From Thermococcus sp. CX2 (GTDB lineage Archaea; Methanobacteriota_B; Thermococci; Thermococcales; Thermococcaceae): DNA of 64,000 nucleotides. Under the pieces are notes generated by a model that worked only from the letters and a program-made list of their open reading frames with translations, did no database searches and was not told the DNA's origin. Below are positions 1 to 10,389 of this stretch, piece after piece (position 1 is the stretch's first letter; every line of letters begins with the position of its first letter). Location: the NCBI RefSeq assembly GCF_012027555.1, contig NZ_SNUQ01000003.1, positions 1 through 64,000 on the forward strand, read 5' to 3'. Both the position numbers and the translations under genes were made by a program.

Positions 1-149
1 TTGTCCATACCCTTCGGACCGAGGGTGGTCCTGATGGTCTCGGCGACTATCCTAGCGGCCAGAATGTTGAGCCTCTGGGCGTCCCTTCCAACGTACCTCT
101 GGGTTCCCTCGGGCAGAATAACAACCGGCTGTCCAGCGAGCTGGGCCAT
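1..149 (-). CDS. Thermosome (group II chaperonin) subunit, 5' end only
   Basis: The first 49 codons of a group II chaperonin gene, which continues beyond base 1. The reading begins [19 protein letters not shown] and reaches TTLGPKGMD, the conserved N-terminal ATP-binding region of archaeal thermosomes. The protein forms a double-ring ATP-dependent folding machine in the cytoplasm. The ATG at 149 has a strong GGAGGTGAGGGG ribosome binding site directly upstream. It is transcribed in the same direction as the chelatase operon, but about 240 bases with a separate TATA box lie between them, so it is probably an independent unit. Which paralogue (alpha or beta) cannot be told from this fragment. 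Confidence 0.93.
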   Translation of the reverse strand, partial: MAQLAGQPVVILPEGTQRYVGRDAQRLNILAARIVAETIRTTLGPKGMD

Positions 150-235
150 CTCCCCTCACCTCCGCCCGTTCTCTTTTTTATGAGTGGAGGACTTTTAGTT
201 ACAATTAGTGCATCCGCTTTATCGTTCCTTTGGGC

Positions 236-250
236 TATTTATAAAATTTT
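236..250 (-). promoter_or_regulatory. TATA box of the thermosome gene
   Basis: On the minus strand the bases read AAAATTTTATAAATAG, a near-consensus archaeal TATA box. A start about 25 bases downstream would give a leader of roughly 65 bases before the ATG at 149. The rest of 150-388 shows no coding potential that I can support; it holds the 3' flank of the chelatase operon. Confidence 0.6.
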
Positions 251-388
251 CGGTCCCTTGCTACGCCAGTGCGGCAGTGCGGTACGCCAGGGGATGAAAG
301 TTTCAGGAAATCAGAGCCGCCAGGTGACCCAGTCTTCTCTCTTAACACTAACACCGTCATTCTTCCAACTACAGAGCGCTTCAGAGGG

Positions 389-2317
389 CTAAACTTTGTG
401 CACCTTTGCCCCAGCAACCCGCTCCAGGATGGGGACGTAGGACAGGCCCGGGTTTATTCCCCTTCCTCTCGTGTCATAAACCGTAAGCTCAATATCCCTC
501 TTTTTCAGCGCCCTGGCCAGCTCCGTTATTTCCTCCTTAATCCTCTTTCCAAAGAACGGAACGTTCGCCTTTCCGTCGGTTATTAGAAAAGCTCTCACCT
601 TGACCGACCGGTCCTTCATCCTCTCCCTGTTCGCTAAAAGCAAAAGATTGTAGAGGGCAGAGCTTAAAGGTGTCCTCCCTCCAGTCGGAACGCTCTCTAT
701 TTTCTCAAGCACTTCCCAGTAGTTCTTAGTGGGTGGGACGAATATCTCCGCCTGGTTACCTTTCGCAACGATCAGGGCCATCTTTGACTTTTTGATGTAG
801 CCGTTCTCAACCAGCTTCTCCGCTATCCCCTTCGCGATGCTAATTCTTTTCTGCACAGCCATGCTTCCGCTCGAATCCAGGAGCAGAACCCAGAGCGTTG
901 GTGCCTTTGCTTTCCTGACTCTAACGCGAAGGTCGTTTAAATCAAGCTTTATTGGAGGCTTTTTTCCATTCAACATGGCGCAGATAGCCGAGTTGTAAAA
1001 ATCAACATCCCTTATTTCACCTTTGGGGGGAACGTAAGAGACGGGAATGCCTTTCGGAAAGTTTACCACTGTAACGCTGACGTCCCTTGAGGAGCGGTAT
1101 CCTATGAATTCGCTTCCATCGAAGTTTTTGCTCTCTATCCTTGGGATTTTAGCTTCGCTTGAGCGAAAATTTTTCTCTAAATTTCCAATCCCCTGACTTC
1201 GAGACTCCTGGTTTCTCCTTTCACTTTTTTCTTCCTTCTTGTGCTCATGCTTATGGTCGTGTTTGTGGTCGTGATTGTGCTTGCCATCGTCCTTAGGCTT
1301 TGGGGGCCTCATCTGGGGTGGCTTTTGGAAGGGCTTGTCCCGCAGGCGGTGCGGTAAAGCTAATTCCATGGCTTTTTCTAGGTCTTCCAGTGAGACCCTT
1401 CTCCTTCCGTTTAGGGCAGCTATTGCCTTGGCCGTCTTTATCGTTGCTATCTCGGCCCTGTTGGTTTTGATTCCCAGGTTAACGACCGTTTCAGCCAAAA
1501 GCTTCAGCAAATCGTCGCTTATCTCGACCTTCGGCAGAATCTCCCTTGCCTTAACGATCCTCTCCGTGAGCTTCTTCTCTTCGCTCTCATACTTTCTGTA
1601 GAAGCTTATGGGGTCTTCATGGAACTCCTCAACGCGCTTGACTATCTCTATCCTCTCCTCTGGGTTCATCGGTGCTGAAACTTCAACGCATAAACCGAAC
1701 CTGTCGAGGATCTGCGGTCTGAGCTCGCCTTCCTCAGGGTTCATGCTTCCAACCAGGATGAACCTCGCCGGATGCCTGAAAGAAATCCCTTCCCTCTCTA
1801 TCGTGTTCCATCCCATTGCTGCAGCATCTAAGAGTGAATCGGCTATGTAGTCATCGAGAAGGTTCACCTCATCGATGTAAAGGACCCCTCTGTTTGCTTC
1901 CGCTAGTATTCCCGGCTGCAGAGCTTTTTTGCCCTCCTTCAAAAAGCGCTCCACATCAACGGTTCCAACGAGCCTGTCTATGGTAACACTAAGGGGCAAG
2001 TCCACAACGCGCATCTTCCTCTTTGCAACCGGCAGCTCTTCTCCCCGCTCATACCTCTCATAACAGCTGTCGCACATCTCCAAAGGATTTCTCGGATTGC
2101 AGTTGAAGGGACAATCTGCCACAACTTCAATCTCGGGCAAAACGTTGGCCAAAGCCCTAACTAGGGTCGATTTCCCCGTTCCCTTATCACCCTTAAGCAG
2201 GACACCACCGATCAGCGGATTAACGGCCACAGCCAGCAACGCCAGCTTGGCCTTTTCCTGCCCGACTATTGCAGAGAACGGGAAGACCAAACGCTTGTCT
2301 CTTTGAGCTTTTTCCAT
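389..2317 (-). CDS. Fused ChlI-ChlD (BchI/BchD-type) chelatase AAA+/VWA subunit
   Basis: Predicted motor subunit of a class I metal chelatase, which uses ATP to drive metal insertion by a CobN/ChlH partner. An AAA+ domain (about residues 10-330) has Walker [10 protein letters not shown] at 43-51, four cysteines at 69-85 and Walker B VLYIDE near 145-150. A linker at 347-359 has seven histidines at alternating positions. A VWA domain near 475-640 has the MIDAS motif DSSGS at 481-485, followed by TGGRTP and TDGKAN. The start at 2317 was chosen for its GGAGGTGA site, giving 642 residues and 13 bases after the upstream cobN. It is the last gene of the six-gene operon. The metal is not known. Confidence 0.88.
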   Translation of the reverse strand: MEKAQRDKRLVFPFSAIVGQEKAKLALLAVAVNPLIGGVLLKGDKGTGKSTLVRALANVLPEIEVVADCPFNCNPRNPLEMCDSCYERYERGEELPVAKRKMRVVDLPLSVTIDRLVGTVDVERFLKEGKKALQPGILAEANRGVLYIDEVNLLDDYIADSLLDAAAMGWNTIEREGISFRHPARFILVGSMNPEEGELRPQILDRFGLCVEVSAPMNPEERIEIVKRVEEFHEDPISFYRKYESEEKKLTERIVKAREILPKVEISDDLLKLLAETVVNLGIKTNRAEIATIKTAKAIAALNGRRRVSLEDLEKAMELALPHRLRDKPFQKPPQMRPPKPKDDGKHNHDHKHDHKHEHKKEEKSERRNQESRSQGIGNLEKNFRSSEAKIPRIESKNFDGSEFIGYRSSRDVSVTVVNFPKGIPVSYVPPKGEIRDVDFYNSAICAMLNGKKPPIKLDLNDLRVRVRKAKAPTLWVLLLDSSGSMAVQKRISIAKGIAEKLVENGYIKKSKMALIVAKGNQAEIFVPPTKNYWEVLEKIESVPTGGRTPLSSALYNLLLLANRERMKDRSVKVRAFLITDGKANVPFFGKRIKEEITELARALKKRDIELTVYDTRGRGINPGLSYVPILERVAGAKVHKV

Positions 2318-2330
2318 TGATGTCACCTCC

Positions 2331-5300
2331 TCAGATCTCTTCTTCAAGCATTCCGTCCAGCTCAAGGTATCTGTCCTCTAGTTCATCCAAAACTTCCTCA
2401 TCAGCGTCCCAGTAACCCCTCTTATTCGCTTCAAGGAGCCTTTCGAGTATTTCCTTTGTCGCATACGGATTGCTTTCCTTTAGCCTTTCAAATATCTCCT
2501 CATCAAACACAAACCTTTCAGCAACTTTATCCCATACCCAGTTTTCCACGGCATTTGTAGTTGCCGCCAAGCCGAGCAGGTTCTCAATCCTTTCCGCTAT
2601 TTTTTGCACTCCTAAAAACTCATGCTTCAGCATCTCATTTATCCACTTTGGATTGAGGATCCTTGTTATGGTTCCTCTTTCTATCGCCTCTTTAACGCTC
2701 TCAACTTTTACAACCTCCCTTGTAGTGTCCGCTATGAGCATTTCTGGCTTCTCACCCTTCAGGAGTTCAATGGATTTTGATAAACCGCCAAAAAACTCGT
2801 AGTAATGGTCTAAATCCGTGATTTCGTAGTCGTGAGAGTCCCTCACTTGCGAAACGAGGTCCACTTTCCTCAAAAGACTTTCGAAGACTTCACGCGCCTC
2901 CCTGGAGTAGTGCCCTTTTGTGTATGCGTAACTCATGGAGGAGATGTAAGCTTCTGCTAGGTCTCTTTCTTCGCCCCAAATGCCATCCTCGACAAGTTGG
3001 AGTAATCTCGTGTTGTATTCTGTTGAAGTAGGCCCAAAAATTCTCGCCTTTGCCAGCTCTCCATAGTTACCTAGCTCTTTCACATGTTTTTTCACAAAGT
3101 TCATCTCTTCCGGCTCATCAAGCTCCGCGACCATTCTAAAGGCTTTATCGAGCAGCTCCATAACATTTGGAAACATCTCCCTAAAGAAGCCACATATTGT
3201 AACGACAACGTCTATCCTCGGCCTTCCAAGTTCCTCAAGGGGAATCACTTCAAGCTTCTTTTCCCAGGGGCTTGCGTGAACTACCCTGACCCCAATGTAT
3301 TCCAGTATTTGGGCGATTGTTTCTCCATAAGTTTTTGCCGTTTCAAATCCCCAAAGAACTACACCGACGCTCTCTGGATATTTTCCATGCTTTTCTAGAT
3401 ATTTCCTTATTGTTGTCTCTGCTATTTTCCTTCCCCTCTCAACGGCGGATTCCGTTGGGACTTTTAGCGGATCAAATGCGTAAATGTTCCTTCCCGTTGG
3501 CAAGACCTCTGGATTTCTTATAACGTCTCCTCCAACGGAGGGCTCTATATACAGCCCGTTCAGACCTTCAATCAAGTTTTCAAGCTCCAAAGAGTTATCT
3601 GCAAACTTTTTAGCAACCTCAAGAGCGTGTTTCAGTGTCTTCTCATACTCCGGGAATCTTTCGCCCTTTAAAAATCGCTTAACAATTTCTTTCGCCTCTT
3701 CCTCGATTTCTTTGAGTTTTGATGGGTTGTTAAGCACTTCTTCGTAGGCTAAACCCTTCTTCTCGGCGATTAACCTGTTCAGGGACTTTATCTCCCCTCT
3801 ATCGTATCTTGCTATGAGTGTTATGAAGTCCTCCAATTCCTCCAGGCTGTATTCCTCCCCTATTACGTGCAGGCCCTTTGGAATTATTGAGCGTTTGTAT
3901 TCGTAGAGTTTTGCCTCTATTTCGTCCAGGTTGTCCCCAAGATTTAACTTCTCCGCAAGCTCTAACGCTTTTTTCTTTGCTATCTCCGCCCTCGGCTCAT
4001 CTTTGCCTGAGGCCTCTCTGTACTCATTTAAGAGCTCCTCAAGCCTTGCATATTCCTCGTAAAGCCCGGAGGTCGTATATGGAGGGGAGTTGTAGCTGAT
4101 TAAAGTCCCGTAAAGTCTTCTTTTGGCTATCGTCGCTTCAGAGGTGTTTATAACATGGTAGACGTAGAGGTTTGGCATCGTTCCGATTAAAATGTCCGGG
4201 AAGCATTTCGAACTCAATCCCACTTCCTTCCCTTTCATAAACTCCGCCAGCCCGTGGGTTCCAACGTGAATAACACAATCCGCCCTGAAAACATTCTCAA
4301 TCCACTTGTAGAATGCTATGTACTGATGGTGAGGCGGCTTAGTTTGGTCGTGAATTGCCGAATAAAGATCCTCACAGCTCAGCGGGGGCCTTGACGGCTG
4401 AACGCCAATGAAGACGTTTCCTAAAATTACTCCGGGGATTAAAATGCCATCCTCATCGACCATTATTTCTCCCGGCGGCTCTCCCCAGAATTTTATAACC
4501 TCCTCTCTAACATCCTCCGGCAGCTCGTTGAAGTATCTCAAATACTCTTCAAGGCTCATCCTCGGACATTCGATTTTTTCTGGGGGATAGAGCTTTGGAT
4601 TGAAGAGCTTTCTTTCTATGAATAGATCCTTTATTCTGGCTTTCTCAACTTTGTAACCTTCTTTTTCAAGCCTTTCAAGAATCCTCTCAACGCTCGCAAA
4701 GGTGTCTATGTAAGCCGCACTGCCGAGATTCTCTTCTCCAGGAGGATAATTGTAGATAATTATTGCCATCCTCTTCTCTTCATTTGGCTTCCTTTTAAGC
4801 TCAAGCCATTTGTTCACTCTATTGACAAACCTATCAACCCTATCCGGTATAGGGACAACTTCACAATCTCTCACCCCGCAGATAGGGATGGGCTCAACCC
4901 CACCATCCATCTCCGGCAGTTCAACAGTAGTTATGGTCTGAAGGACATTTAATCCCCTCTTGCTCCTTTCCCAGTCCTCTATCTCCTGCATCAGCATTAT
5001 AGCCGGCGTGAACAGCTTTGCCTTTTTCTTTTCCAAAAACTCTATCGCCGGCCTTGGGTCACCTCCCAAAGGCCCTCCGTTCAGCCGGAACCACAGCAAG
5101 CTGATTATGCAGTCGATGTCATCCTTAAGGTACTCCCTCATGGCTTTCAGATTCACAATCCCGTCGGAGTATACGGGGATTATATTCGCGTCCAGCCTGT
5201 TCATGATCTCCCTAAGTGTCGGTATGCAGGATTCGAGGTGCATCCCGCCGTAAAAGATTATTCCAACAGTTGGCTTGCTTGGATCGATTTGGGGCTTATA

Positions 5301-5885
5301 ACCGTACCCATAATCTGGGTGATACAGGCCAATCTCTGGATATTCAATTGGATTCCCAGCCCTGACGTCCAATCCCTTTATTTTGCAGATAAAGAGGAAC
5401 ATGTTCTTGTAGTTCTCATAGCCTCCGTTGGCCCAATACTTCACAATCCTGATGTAACTCCTGGCATCCCTAAAAACTCCAAAAGGCAGAATTTTTCCCA
5501 TCGCTTCTATAATGGTCTGAATTCTGTTTATCCACTTCTTTACGCTTTCAGGATTTGTTCCGTAAGACATGTTAGCTCCTTTTACCCTGCTCATTCTAAA
5601 ATTGCCAAGCTTTGCGAGGGAAAACAGGGAAGAGCCGCCAACTAAGATTACAACGTCCTTATCTTTATAATCAAGCTCTGTAAGCGAGAGAGGATCTCCT
5701 CTAACGTCTATTAAAACTATGTCTGCCCAATCAACATAGCTCTGGAGGTTATCCACCTTGTGAAGGTCGTGAGCAAATATTAGCTTGACATCTGCATGCT
5801 CCTTAACATCCTCAATTGCCCTCACGATGCTTCTGTTCACAATGGTCGAGATTAAGAGAATCTTCACCCTCTTATTTTCTGCCAT
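2331..5885 (-). CDS. CobN/ChlH-family chelatase large subunit, second copy (1184 aa)
   Basis: Large porphyrin/corrin-binding subunit of a class I chelatase (CobN/BchH family). The hallmark CobN region is present as [12 protein letters not shown] followed by [12 protein letters not shown] and [13 protein letters not shown] (about residues 510-560). Later come [36 protein letters not shown] and FGPTSTEYN, all normal family landmarks, and near the C-terminus [13 protein letters not shown], where the usual DYYQFHGGM motif sits. It overlaps the preceding cobN by 22 bases and its ATG has a GGGAGGTGG site. It is a diverged paralogue of its neighbour. The substrate is probably a tetrapyrrole or corrinoid, which is inferred only. 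Confidence 0.88.
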   Translation of the reverse strand: MAENKRVKILLISTIVNRSIVRAIEDVKEHADVKLIFAHDLHKVDNLQSYVDWADIVLIDVRGDPLSLTELDYKDKDVVILVGGSSLFSLAKLGNFRMSRVKGANMSYGTNPESVKKWINRIQTIIEAMGKILPFGVFRDARSYIRIVKYWANGGYENYKNMFLFICKIKGLDVRAGNPIEYPEIGLYHPDYGYGYKPQIDPSKPTVGIIFYGGMHLESCIPTLREIMNRLDANIIPVYSDGIVNLKAMREYLKDDIDCIISLLWFRLNGGPLGGDPRPAIEFLEKKKAKLFTPAIMLMQEIEDWERSKRGLNVLQTITTVELPEMDGGVEPIPICGVRDCEVVPIPDRVDRFVNRVNKWLELKRKPNEEKRMAIIIYNYPPGEENLGSAAYIDTFASVERILERLEKEGYKVEKARIKDLFIERKLFNPKLYPPEKIECPRMSLEEYLRYFNELPEDVREEVIKFWGEPPGEIMVDEDGILIPGVILGNVFIGVQPSRPPLSCEDLYSAIHDQTKPPHHQYIAFYKWIENVFRADCVIHVGTHGLAEFMKGKEVGLSSKCFPDILIGTMPNLYVYHVINTSEATIAKRRLYGTLISYNSPPYTTSGLYEEYARLEELLNEYREASGKDEPRAEIAKKKALELAEKLNLGDNLDEIEAKLYEYKRSIIPKGLHVIGEEYSLEELEDFITLIARYDRGEIKSLNRLIAEKKGLAYEEVLNNPSKLKEIEEEAKEIVKRFLKGERFPEYEKTLKHALEVAKKFADNSLELENLIEGLNGLYIEPSVGGDVIRNPEVLPTGRNIYAFDPLKVPTESAVERGRKIAETTIRKYLEKHGKYPESVGVVLWGFETAKTYGETIAQILEYIGVRVVHASPWEKKLEVIPLEELGRPRIDVVVTICGFFREMFPNVMELLDKAFRMVAELDEPEEMNFVKKHVKELGNYGELAKARIFGPTSTEYNTRLLQLVEDGIWGEERDLAEAYISSMSYAYTKGHYSREAREVFESLLRKVDLVSQVRDSHDYEITDLDHYYEFFGGLSKSIELLKGEKPEMLIADTTREVVKVESVKEAIERGTITRILNPKWINEMLKHEFLGVQKIAERIENLLGLAATTNAVENWVWDKVAERFVFDEEIFERLKESNPYATKEILERLLEANKRGYWDADEEVLDELEDRYLELDGMLEEEI

Positions 5886-8800
5886 AGCTCTTCCACCTCC
5901 CTTATGTTTTCACTCCAGTGTTCGTCGTCTTCAGCCGTGTAAATTTCAATCGTCCCGCCCTGGACTTCCCCTTCACCAAGGCTTTCCTCCAGAATTCCCT
6001 CAATTTCCGAATAAACTTCCATGAGCCTTTCAATGAGCTCATCGCTCGTCTCCCACAGGCCGCGCTCATAAGCTTCAATCAATCTTCTTGCAATTTCCTC
6101 AATAGCATAGGGATTATGCTCCTCAAACCATCTCCTCATCTCTTCGTCCAGAACGTATTTCTGTGCTATCTCGTCAAAAACCCAGTCTTCAACGAGCTTC
6201 GTCGTTGCCTCCCAGCCGTATAGGTGGTTGATCTTCTTGGAGAACTCGCTCGCCCCCCTGTAGCCGTGCTTCTTCATCTCCTCAATCCAGCGCTCGTTGA
6301 GGAGCTTTGCCCTGACGACTCTCTCGAGCTCAACTTTCATGTCAACGATTTTGGTATCGCTTATGTCCCTCGTGTCTGTCTGAACCACTTCAGCGTTCTT
6401 GCCGGTTAGGGCATCAACTGCGGCCTTGAATCCTCCGTGATGGGCAAAATAGCAGCAGCAGTTAGTCGGGTCGTGCTCGTCGCTTATGTGGTTTCTGTTG
6501 ATTATATCTACTTCCTTTAGGTTCAAGACCAGCGAGTCATATGCTTCAACGCCAAAGGTATCCTTTCCGTAGGCGTAGCCGCTCCACTGAATCCATACCT
6601 TAGCCAAGTCCTCATCACTTCTCCAGCCCGATGATTCGACCGCTAAATTCACTCCAGCCCCGTAGGCACTCGGTGGGGCCGAGAAAACCCTAAACCTTGC
6701 GAACCTCTGTGCCTCTTCAAAGCTCTTTCCGAGCTCAATGAACTTTTTGATGTGCTCAACGTAGTGCTTTCTAATGTAGTTCATTTCCGGGGGTTCATCC
6801 AGCGTAACGACCTTCTCTATGGCCTCGTCAATCAGGTAGATGTAGTTCGGCAGCGTGTCCCTCACGATTCCGCTTATTCTAACCAGGACATCAATCCTCG
6901 GCCTTCCGAGCTCCTCCAGAGGTATGACTTCAAGCCCGGCAACCACATCTCCCTTCCAAACCGGCCGGACTCCGATCAGATACAGAATCTGGGCTATCTG
7001 CTCTCCATCCGCCTTATAACCGTCTATGCTCCAGAGAACCTGCCCGACGCTTTCCGGGTATTTTCCATGCTTTTTCATGTATTCCTCCAGGAGCTTCTCC
7101 GCGGTTTCGACTCCTATCTGCCACGCTGCTTTAGTCGGCAGAGTCCTTGGATCAACTGCATAGAAGTTCCTTCCCGTTGGCAAAATCTCGAACTTCCCCC
7201 TCGTTATCGCGCCCGAGGGGCCGGGTTCAACGTATTCTCCACTCAGTCCCTTCAAGAATCCTTCGTGCTCCTTTTTACACTCAATTATTTTCTCTGCAAC
7301 TTCCAGGGCTTTTCTAAACGTTTCTTCAAGCTTTTCTTCCTTCTTAACTTTAAATCCAAACTTTTCAATTTCTTCTGCAATGACTTCAAAGCTTTCTCCC
7401 TTAAGCAAACGCTCCAGGCTCTTGACTGCTATCCTGTGGAAAATCTCCAGAAGCTCCCTGTTCGTGAACCCGTTTGTAGTTCCCAAGGGGTTCTTTTTCA
7501 TCTCATCGTAGTCAAGGCCCACTGCCTCAGCTATGACGCGCTTAATCGAAGGAGAAGCGTAGGAATCATAGGCCATTGCAGTGGCAACGTATTCTGCCAG
7601 CCTCTCGGGCTCCTCTGGCGGATAGCCGAAGATGTGCAGGCCGAGGTTTATCTGGGAGCCCCTCATCAGCTCAACGTAGCGGTGTATCTCCTCTATCGTC
7701 CGCTCCTCATCTTCGGGATCTGCTATTCTCAGCCTGTTTTCCTTGGCCTTCTCAAGAATCTGTTCGTAAATTTTCTTTCTCCTTGCCTCGTCTCCCAAGT
7801 TCTTAGCCTTTGCATACTGGGTTAGGAGGGAGTCCAAATCGTCCAGAACCTCCGCCATTCCCATCGGGGGGTAGATGTGGTCTATCAACGTTGCGTAGCT
7901 TCTCCTCTTGGCGATAACACCCTCCATTGGATTGGAGACAGCATAAACGTAGAGGTGAGGAACGTCGTCCAGGCTCGCCTCAGGGACACACGAGGGGGAG
8001 AGCCCGACGCCTTTTCCGGGCCTGAATTCAAGGTAGCCGTGGGTTCCGAAGTGGACCATTACATCAGCCTTGAATTTCCTGGTTATCCACCTGTAAACGG
8101 CCCACCACTGGTGCGGTGGGACTATCCTTGGATCATGCAAAATTCTGCACACCTTTCCATCGCACCTTGCCCCAGCGCAGCCGAACTTGGGCTGGGGAGT
8201 TATGAAGACGTTCCCGAACCTTATCCCCGGGACGACGAACTTCCCGTCGTGGACCATACCGACCAGCGCTTTGTCAACTTTCCCAGCCAAAACATCCTCA
8301 GGTCTTCCCCAGTCCCTGACGATTCTCTCCCTCAAGTCCTCCGGTAGCTCGTTGAACCACTCCAGGTACTCCTCCAGGCCCACGAAGTCAATCGCCCCGC
8401 CGCTCTTGACAATCTCCTCAATGCTCGTCCACCTAAACTCGCTTATCGCCTTCCTCTCCAGGATCAGCTTTATCAGCTCTTCACCGTTCTCCGGCAGGTC
8501 TTCACCAACGTAGTAGCCTTCTTCTTTGAGCCTGTGCAGAAGTCTGACGATGCTTTCGGGAACGTCCAGGCCGAGGCCAACGGCGACGTTCGCCTCAAGG
8601 CCTTTGCACGGCGGGTTTATCAAAACGATTGCTATTCTAACTTCATCCTTGGGCTTCTTCCTGAGCTCGACCCACTTCTTCACCCTTCTGGCCAGGTACT
8701 TCATGTGCTCTTCATAGGGCTCGCCCTTCTTGTAGCCCTCAATGTTTCTGGTTCCGGCTATGAAAATCGGCTCAATTGCACCCGCGACTTCCGGAATTAT

Positions 8801-9619
8801 CACCCCATAAACCTGAGTCATGTAGTCAACGCCCTTCTCGCTTTTCTTCCAATCCTCGAGGGACTGGTGGTAGGATCTTATCGGGGCGAAGACCGGGACG
8901 TTGAGCCTCTGCAGGTTCTTCAGCTCGACCGTGCCGAAGGAGATTAAGCTCACGAGGGCTTCTACAACCGGCTTTCCATCCTTCATGAAGAACTCCTCAA
9001 CGGCCTCGCTCTTCTCCCTTCCAAGCCCCGTCCTTGAGTCTTTTCCGTAGGTGAAGACCGGGATTACCCCAAAGCCTTCCTCCTCAAGGGCCCTGATGAG
9101 CTCTCCAATTGGTCTGAAGTCCTTGTAGAGCCAGGTGCTCCTCCAGAAGAGAACTCCAATGAGGGGCTCCTTCCCGTAGGCTTTCAGGTATTCGTCCAGG
9201 CTTTCAAAAAGGCCCAGTTCAGGGTGGTAAATGCCGTGCATCGGCACCTCTTGGGGATCTTCGTAGTCGACCTCCGCTCCAGCGAGGCCCGCAAGGAACC
9301 TGACCAGGTTCCTCAGGTTCTTCTCGCCCCCGAGGACGTAGTAGGTCTTGGCCTTGATCAGAACCTCCTCCGGGACGTTTGCCAGGCCCTCCAGGCCGGC
9401 GCAGGCGATGACTTTAGCTTTGCTTTCTTTAATTCTCTCCTCCACTATTCCAGGAAGCTCGTGGGCGTAGATGAAGATTACATCCGACTTCTCTATCTTG
9501 TCCAGCTCTCTCTCACAGTTCTGGTCGGTGAGCACGAGCCCATCTATTCTCTCCTCCCCAAGTATCTCTTCTAGCAGGGGCAGGGGCCTCGCGCCGTATC
9601 CCAGGATGAAGCATATCAT
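5864..9619 (-). CDS. CobN/ChlH-family chelatase large subunit, first copy (1251 aa)
   Basis: CobN/BchH-family chelatase large subunit. It has VPPHQWWAVYRW, VMVHFGTHGYLEFRPGKG and VGLSPSCVPE in the central domain, then [36 protein letters not shown] and FSAPPSAYGAGVN. Two cysteine features stand out: CAGARCDGKVC just before the PPHQWW motif, and DPTNCCCYFAHHGGF where most CobN proteins have DYYQFHGGM. The ATG at 9619 overlaps the ATPase stop (ATGA) and has GGAGGTGATTC upstream. It probably works with the ChlI-ChlD protein. Corrin, heme-type or nickel tetrapyrrole substrates are all possible. Confidence 0.88.
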   Translation of the reverse strand: MICFILGYGARPLPLLEEILGEERIDGLVLTDQNCERELDKIEKSDVIFIYAHELPGIVEERIKESKAKVIACAGLEGLANVPEEVLIKAKTYYVLGGEKNLRNLVRFLAGLAGAEVDYEDPQEVPMHGIYHPELGLFESLDEYLKAYGKEPLIGVLFWRSTWLYKDFRPIGELIRALEEEGFGVIPVFTYGKDSRTGLGREKSEAVEEFFMKDGKPVVEALVSLISFGTVELKNLQRLNVPVFAPIRSYHQSLEDWKKSEKGVDYMTQVYGVIIPEVAGAIEPIFIAGTRNIEGYKKGEPYEEHMKYLARRVKKWVELRKKPKDEVRIAIVLINPPCKGLEANVAVGLGLDVPESIVRLLHRLKEEGYYVGEDLPENGEELIKLILERKAISEFRWTSIEEIVKSGGAIDFVGLEEYLEWFNELPEDLRERIVRDWGRPEDVLAGKVDKALVGMVHDGKFVVPGIRFGNVFITPQPKFGCAGARCDGKVCRILHDPRIVPPHQWWAVYRWITRKFKADVMVHFGTHGYLEFRPGKGVGLSPSCVPEASLDDVPHLYVYAVSNPMEGVIAKRRSYATLIDHIYPPMGMAEVLDDLDSLLTQYAKAKNLGDEARRKKIYEQILEKAKENRLRIADPEDEERTIEEIHRYVELMRGSQINLGLHIFGYPPEEPERLAEYVATAMAYDSYASPSIKRVIAEAVGLDYDEMKKNPLGTTNGFTNRELLEIFHRIAVKSLERLLKGESFEVIAEEIEKFGFKVKKEEKLEETFRKALEVAEKIIECKKEHEGFLKGLSGEYVEPGPSGAITRGKFEILPTGRNFYAVDPRTLPTKAAWQIGVETAEKLLEEYMKKHGKYPESVGQVLWSIDGYKADGEQIAQILYLIGVRPVWKGDVVAGLEVIPLEELGRPRIDVLVRISGIVRDTLPNYIYLIDEAIEKVVTLDEPPEMNYIRKHYVEHIKKFIELGKSFEEAQRFARFRVFSAPPSAYGAGVNLAVESSGWRSDEDLAKVWIQWSGYAYGKDTFGVEAYDSLVLNLKEVDIINRNHISDEHDPTNCCCYFAHHGGFKAAVDALTGKNAEVVQTDTRDISDTKIVDMKVELERVVRAKLLNERWIEEMKKHGYRGASEFSKKINHLYGWEATTKLVEDWVFDEIAQKYVLDEEMRRWFEEHNPYAIEEIARRLIEAYERGLWETSDELIERLMEVYSEIEGILEESLGEGEVQGGTIEIYTAEDDEHWSENIREVEELWQKIRG

Positions 9620-10389
9620 TGAATCACCTCCGTTCTGGGGAGTATGAGCCTGAAGCCGTCGAACTCAAGGACGCACACGGGGACGCCGTAGACATCGCGG
9701 AGTATCTCCTCCCGCAGGACTTCAGGCGGTCTCCCGACGGCCCTGATCTTGCCCTCCCTGACGAGGGCTATCCTGTCGGAGTAGAGGGAGGCCAAATTGG
9801 GGTCGTGGAGCGTCATGATGGCCGAGATGCCCTCCTCCCGCGCGAGCCTCTTGACTATCCCGAGGACTTTGACCTGGTTCTTGAAGTCAAGGTGAGCCGT
9901 TGGCTCGTCGAGGAGCAGAACCCTCGGCTCCTGGACGAGGGCCCTCGCTATCAGAACCAGCTGCATCTGACCGCCGCTCAGCTGGGTGTAAGGTTTATCC
10001 TTAAAGCGCTCGAGTCCGAGGAGCCTGAGCTTTTCGAGGGCCTTCTCGTAGTGCTCTTTTCTCGGGCTCTCAAAGGGACCGAGCTGGGAAGCTAAACCCG
10101 TGACGACCACGTCCAGAACCGTGTAGGAGAAGGGCGGCGTGTGGGACTGTGGGACGTAGCCGGCCAACTTGGCCCTCTCCCTGATGGGCAGCCCGTGGAA
10201 GTCCCGGCCGTCAATGAAGACGCACCTCTCCTTGGGCTTCAGCAGCCCGTAGATGGCCTTCAGTATGGTGGTCTTCCCGCTTCCGTTGGGGCCGAGGAGC
10301 GTCACGACTTCCCCTTCCTTCACCTCGAGGGTGACCCCTTCGATGCTGAAATCACCGTAGCTGAACGACAGGCCTCTGACCTCAAGCAT
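9616..10389 (-). CDS. ABC importer ATPase, BtuD/FepC-like
   Basis: ATP-binding subunit of a B12/siderophore-type importer, 257 residues from MLEVRGLSFSYGD. Walker A is LGPNGSGKTTI, the ABC signature is LSGGQMQLVLIARAL, Walker B is RVLLLDEP, and the switch histidine follows in MTLHDPNLA. The start at 10389 overlaps the permease stop by eight bases, which indicates translational coupling. It would energise import of whatever the lipoprotein two genes upstream binds. The family handles cobalamin, heme, ferric siderophores and similar chelates, so the sequence alone does not give the ligand. Being fused by overlap to a CobN gene suggests a tetrapyrrole or corrinoid. Confidence 0.93.
   Translation of the reverse strand: MLEVRGLSFSYGDFSIEGVTLEVKEGEVVTLLGPNGSGKTTILKAIYGLLKPKERCVFIDGRDFHGLPIRERAKLAGYVPQSHTPPFSYTVLDVVVTGLASQLGPFESPRKEHYEKALEKLRLLGLERFKDKPYTQLSGGQMQLVLIARALVQEPRVLLLDEPTAHLDFKNQVKVLGIVKRLAREEGISAIMTLHDPNLASLYSDRIALVREGKIRAVGRPPEVLREEILRDVYGVPVCVLEFDGFRLILPRTEVIQ

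Noticed and set aside
6752-7825. A 357-codon open frame on the plus strand within the first CobN gene
   Set aside because: It is antisense to a clear CobN family gene, starts without a ribosome binding site and reads as low-complexity Leu, Gln and Arg. High-GC thermophile genes commonly produce long antisense frames.
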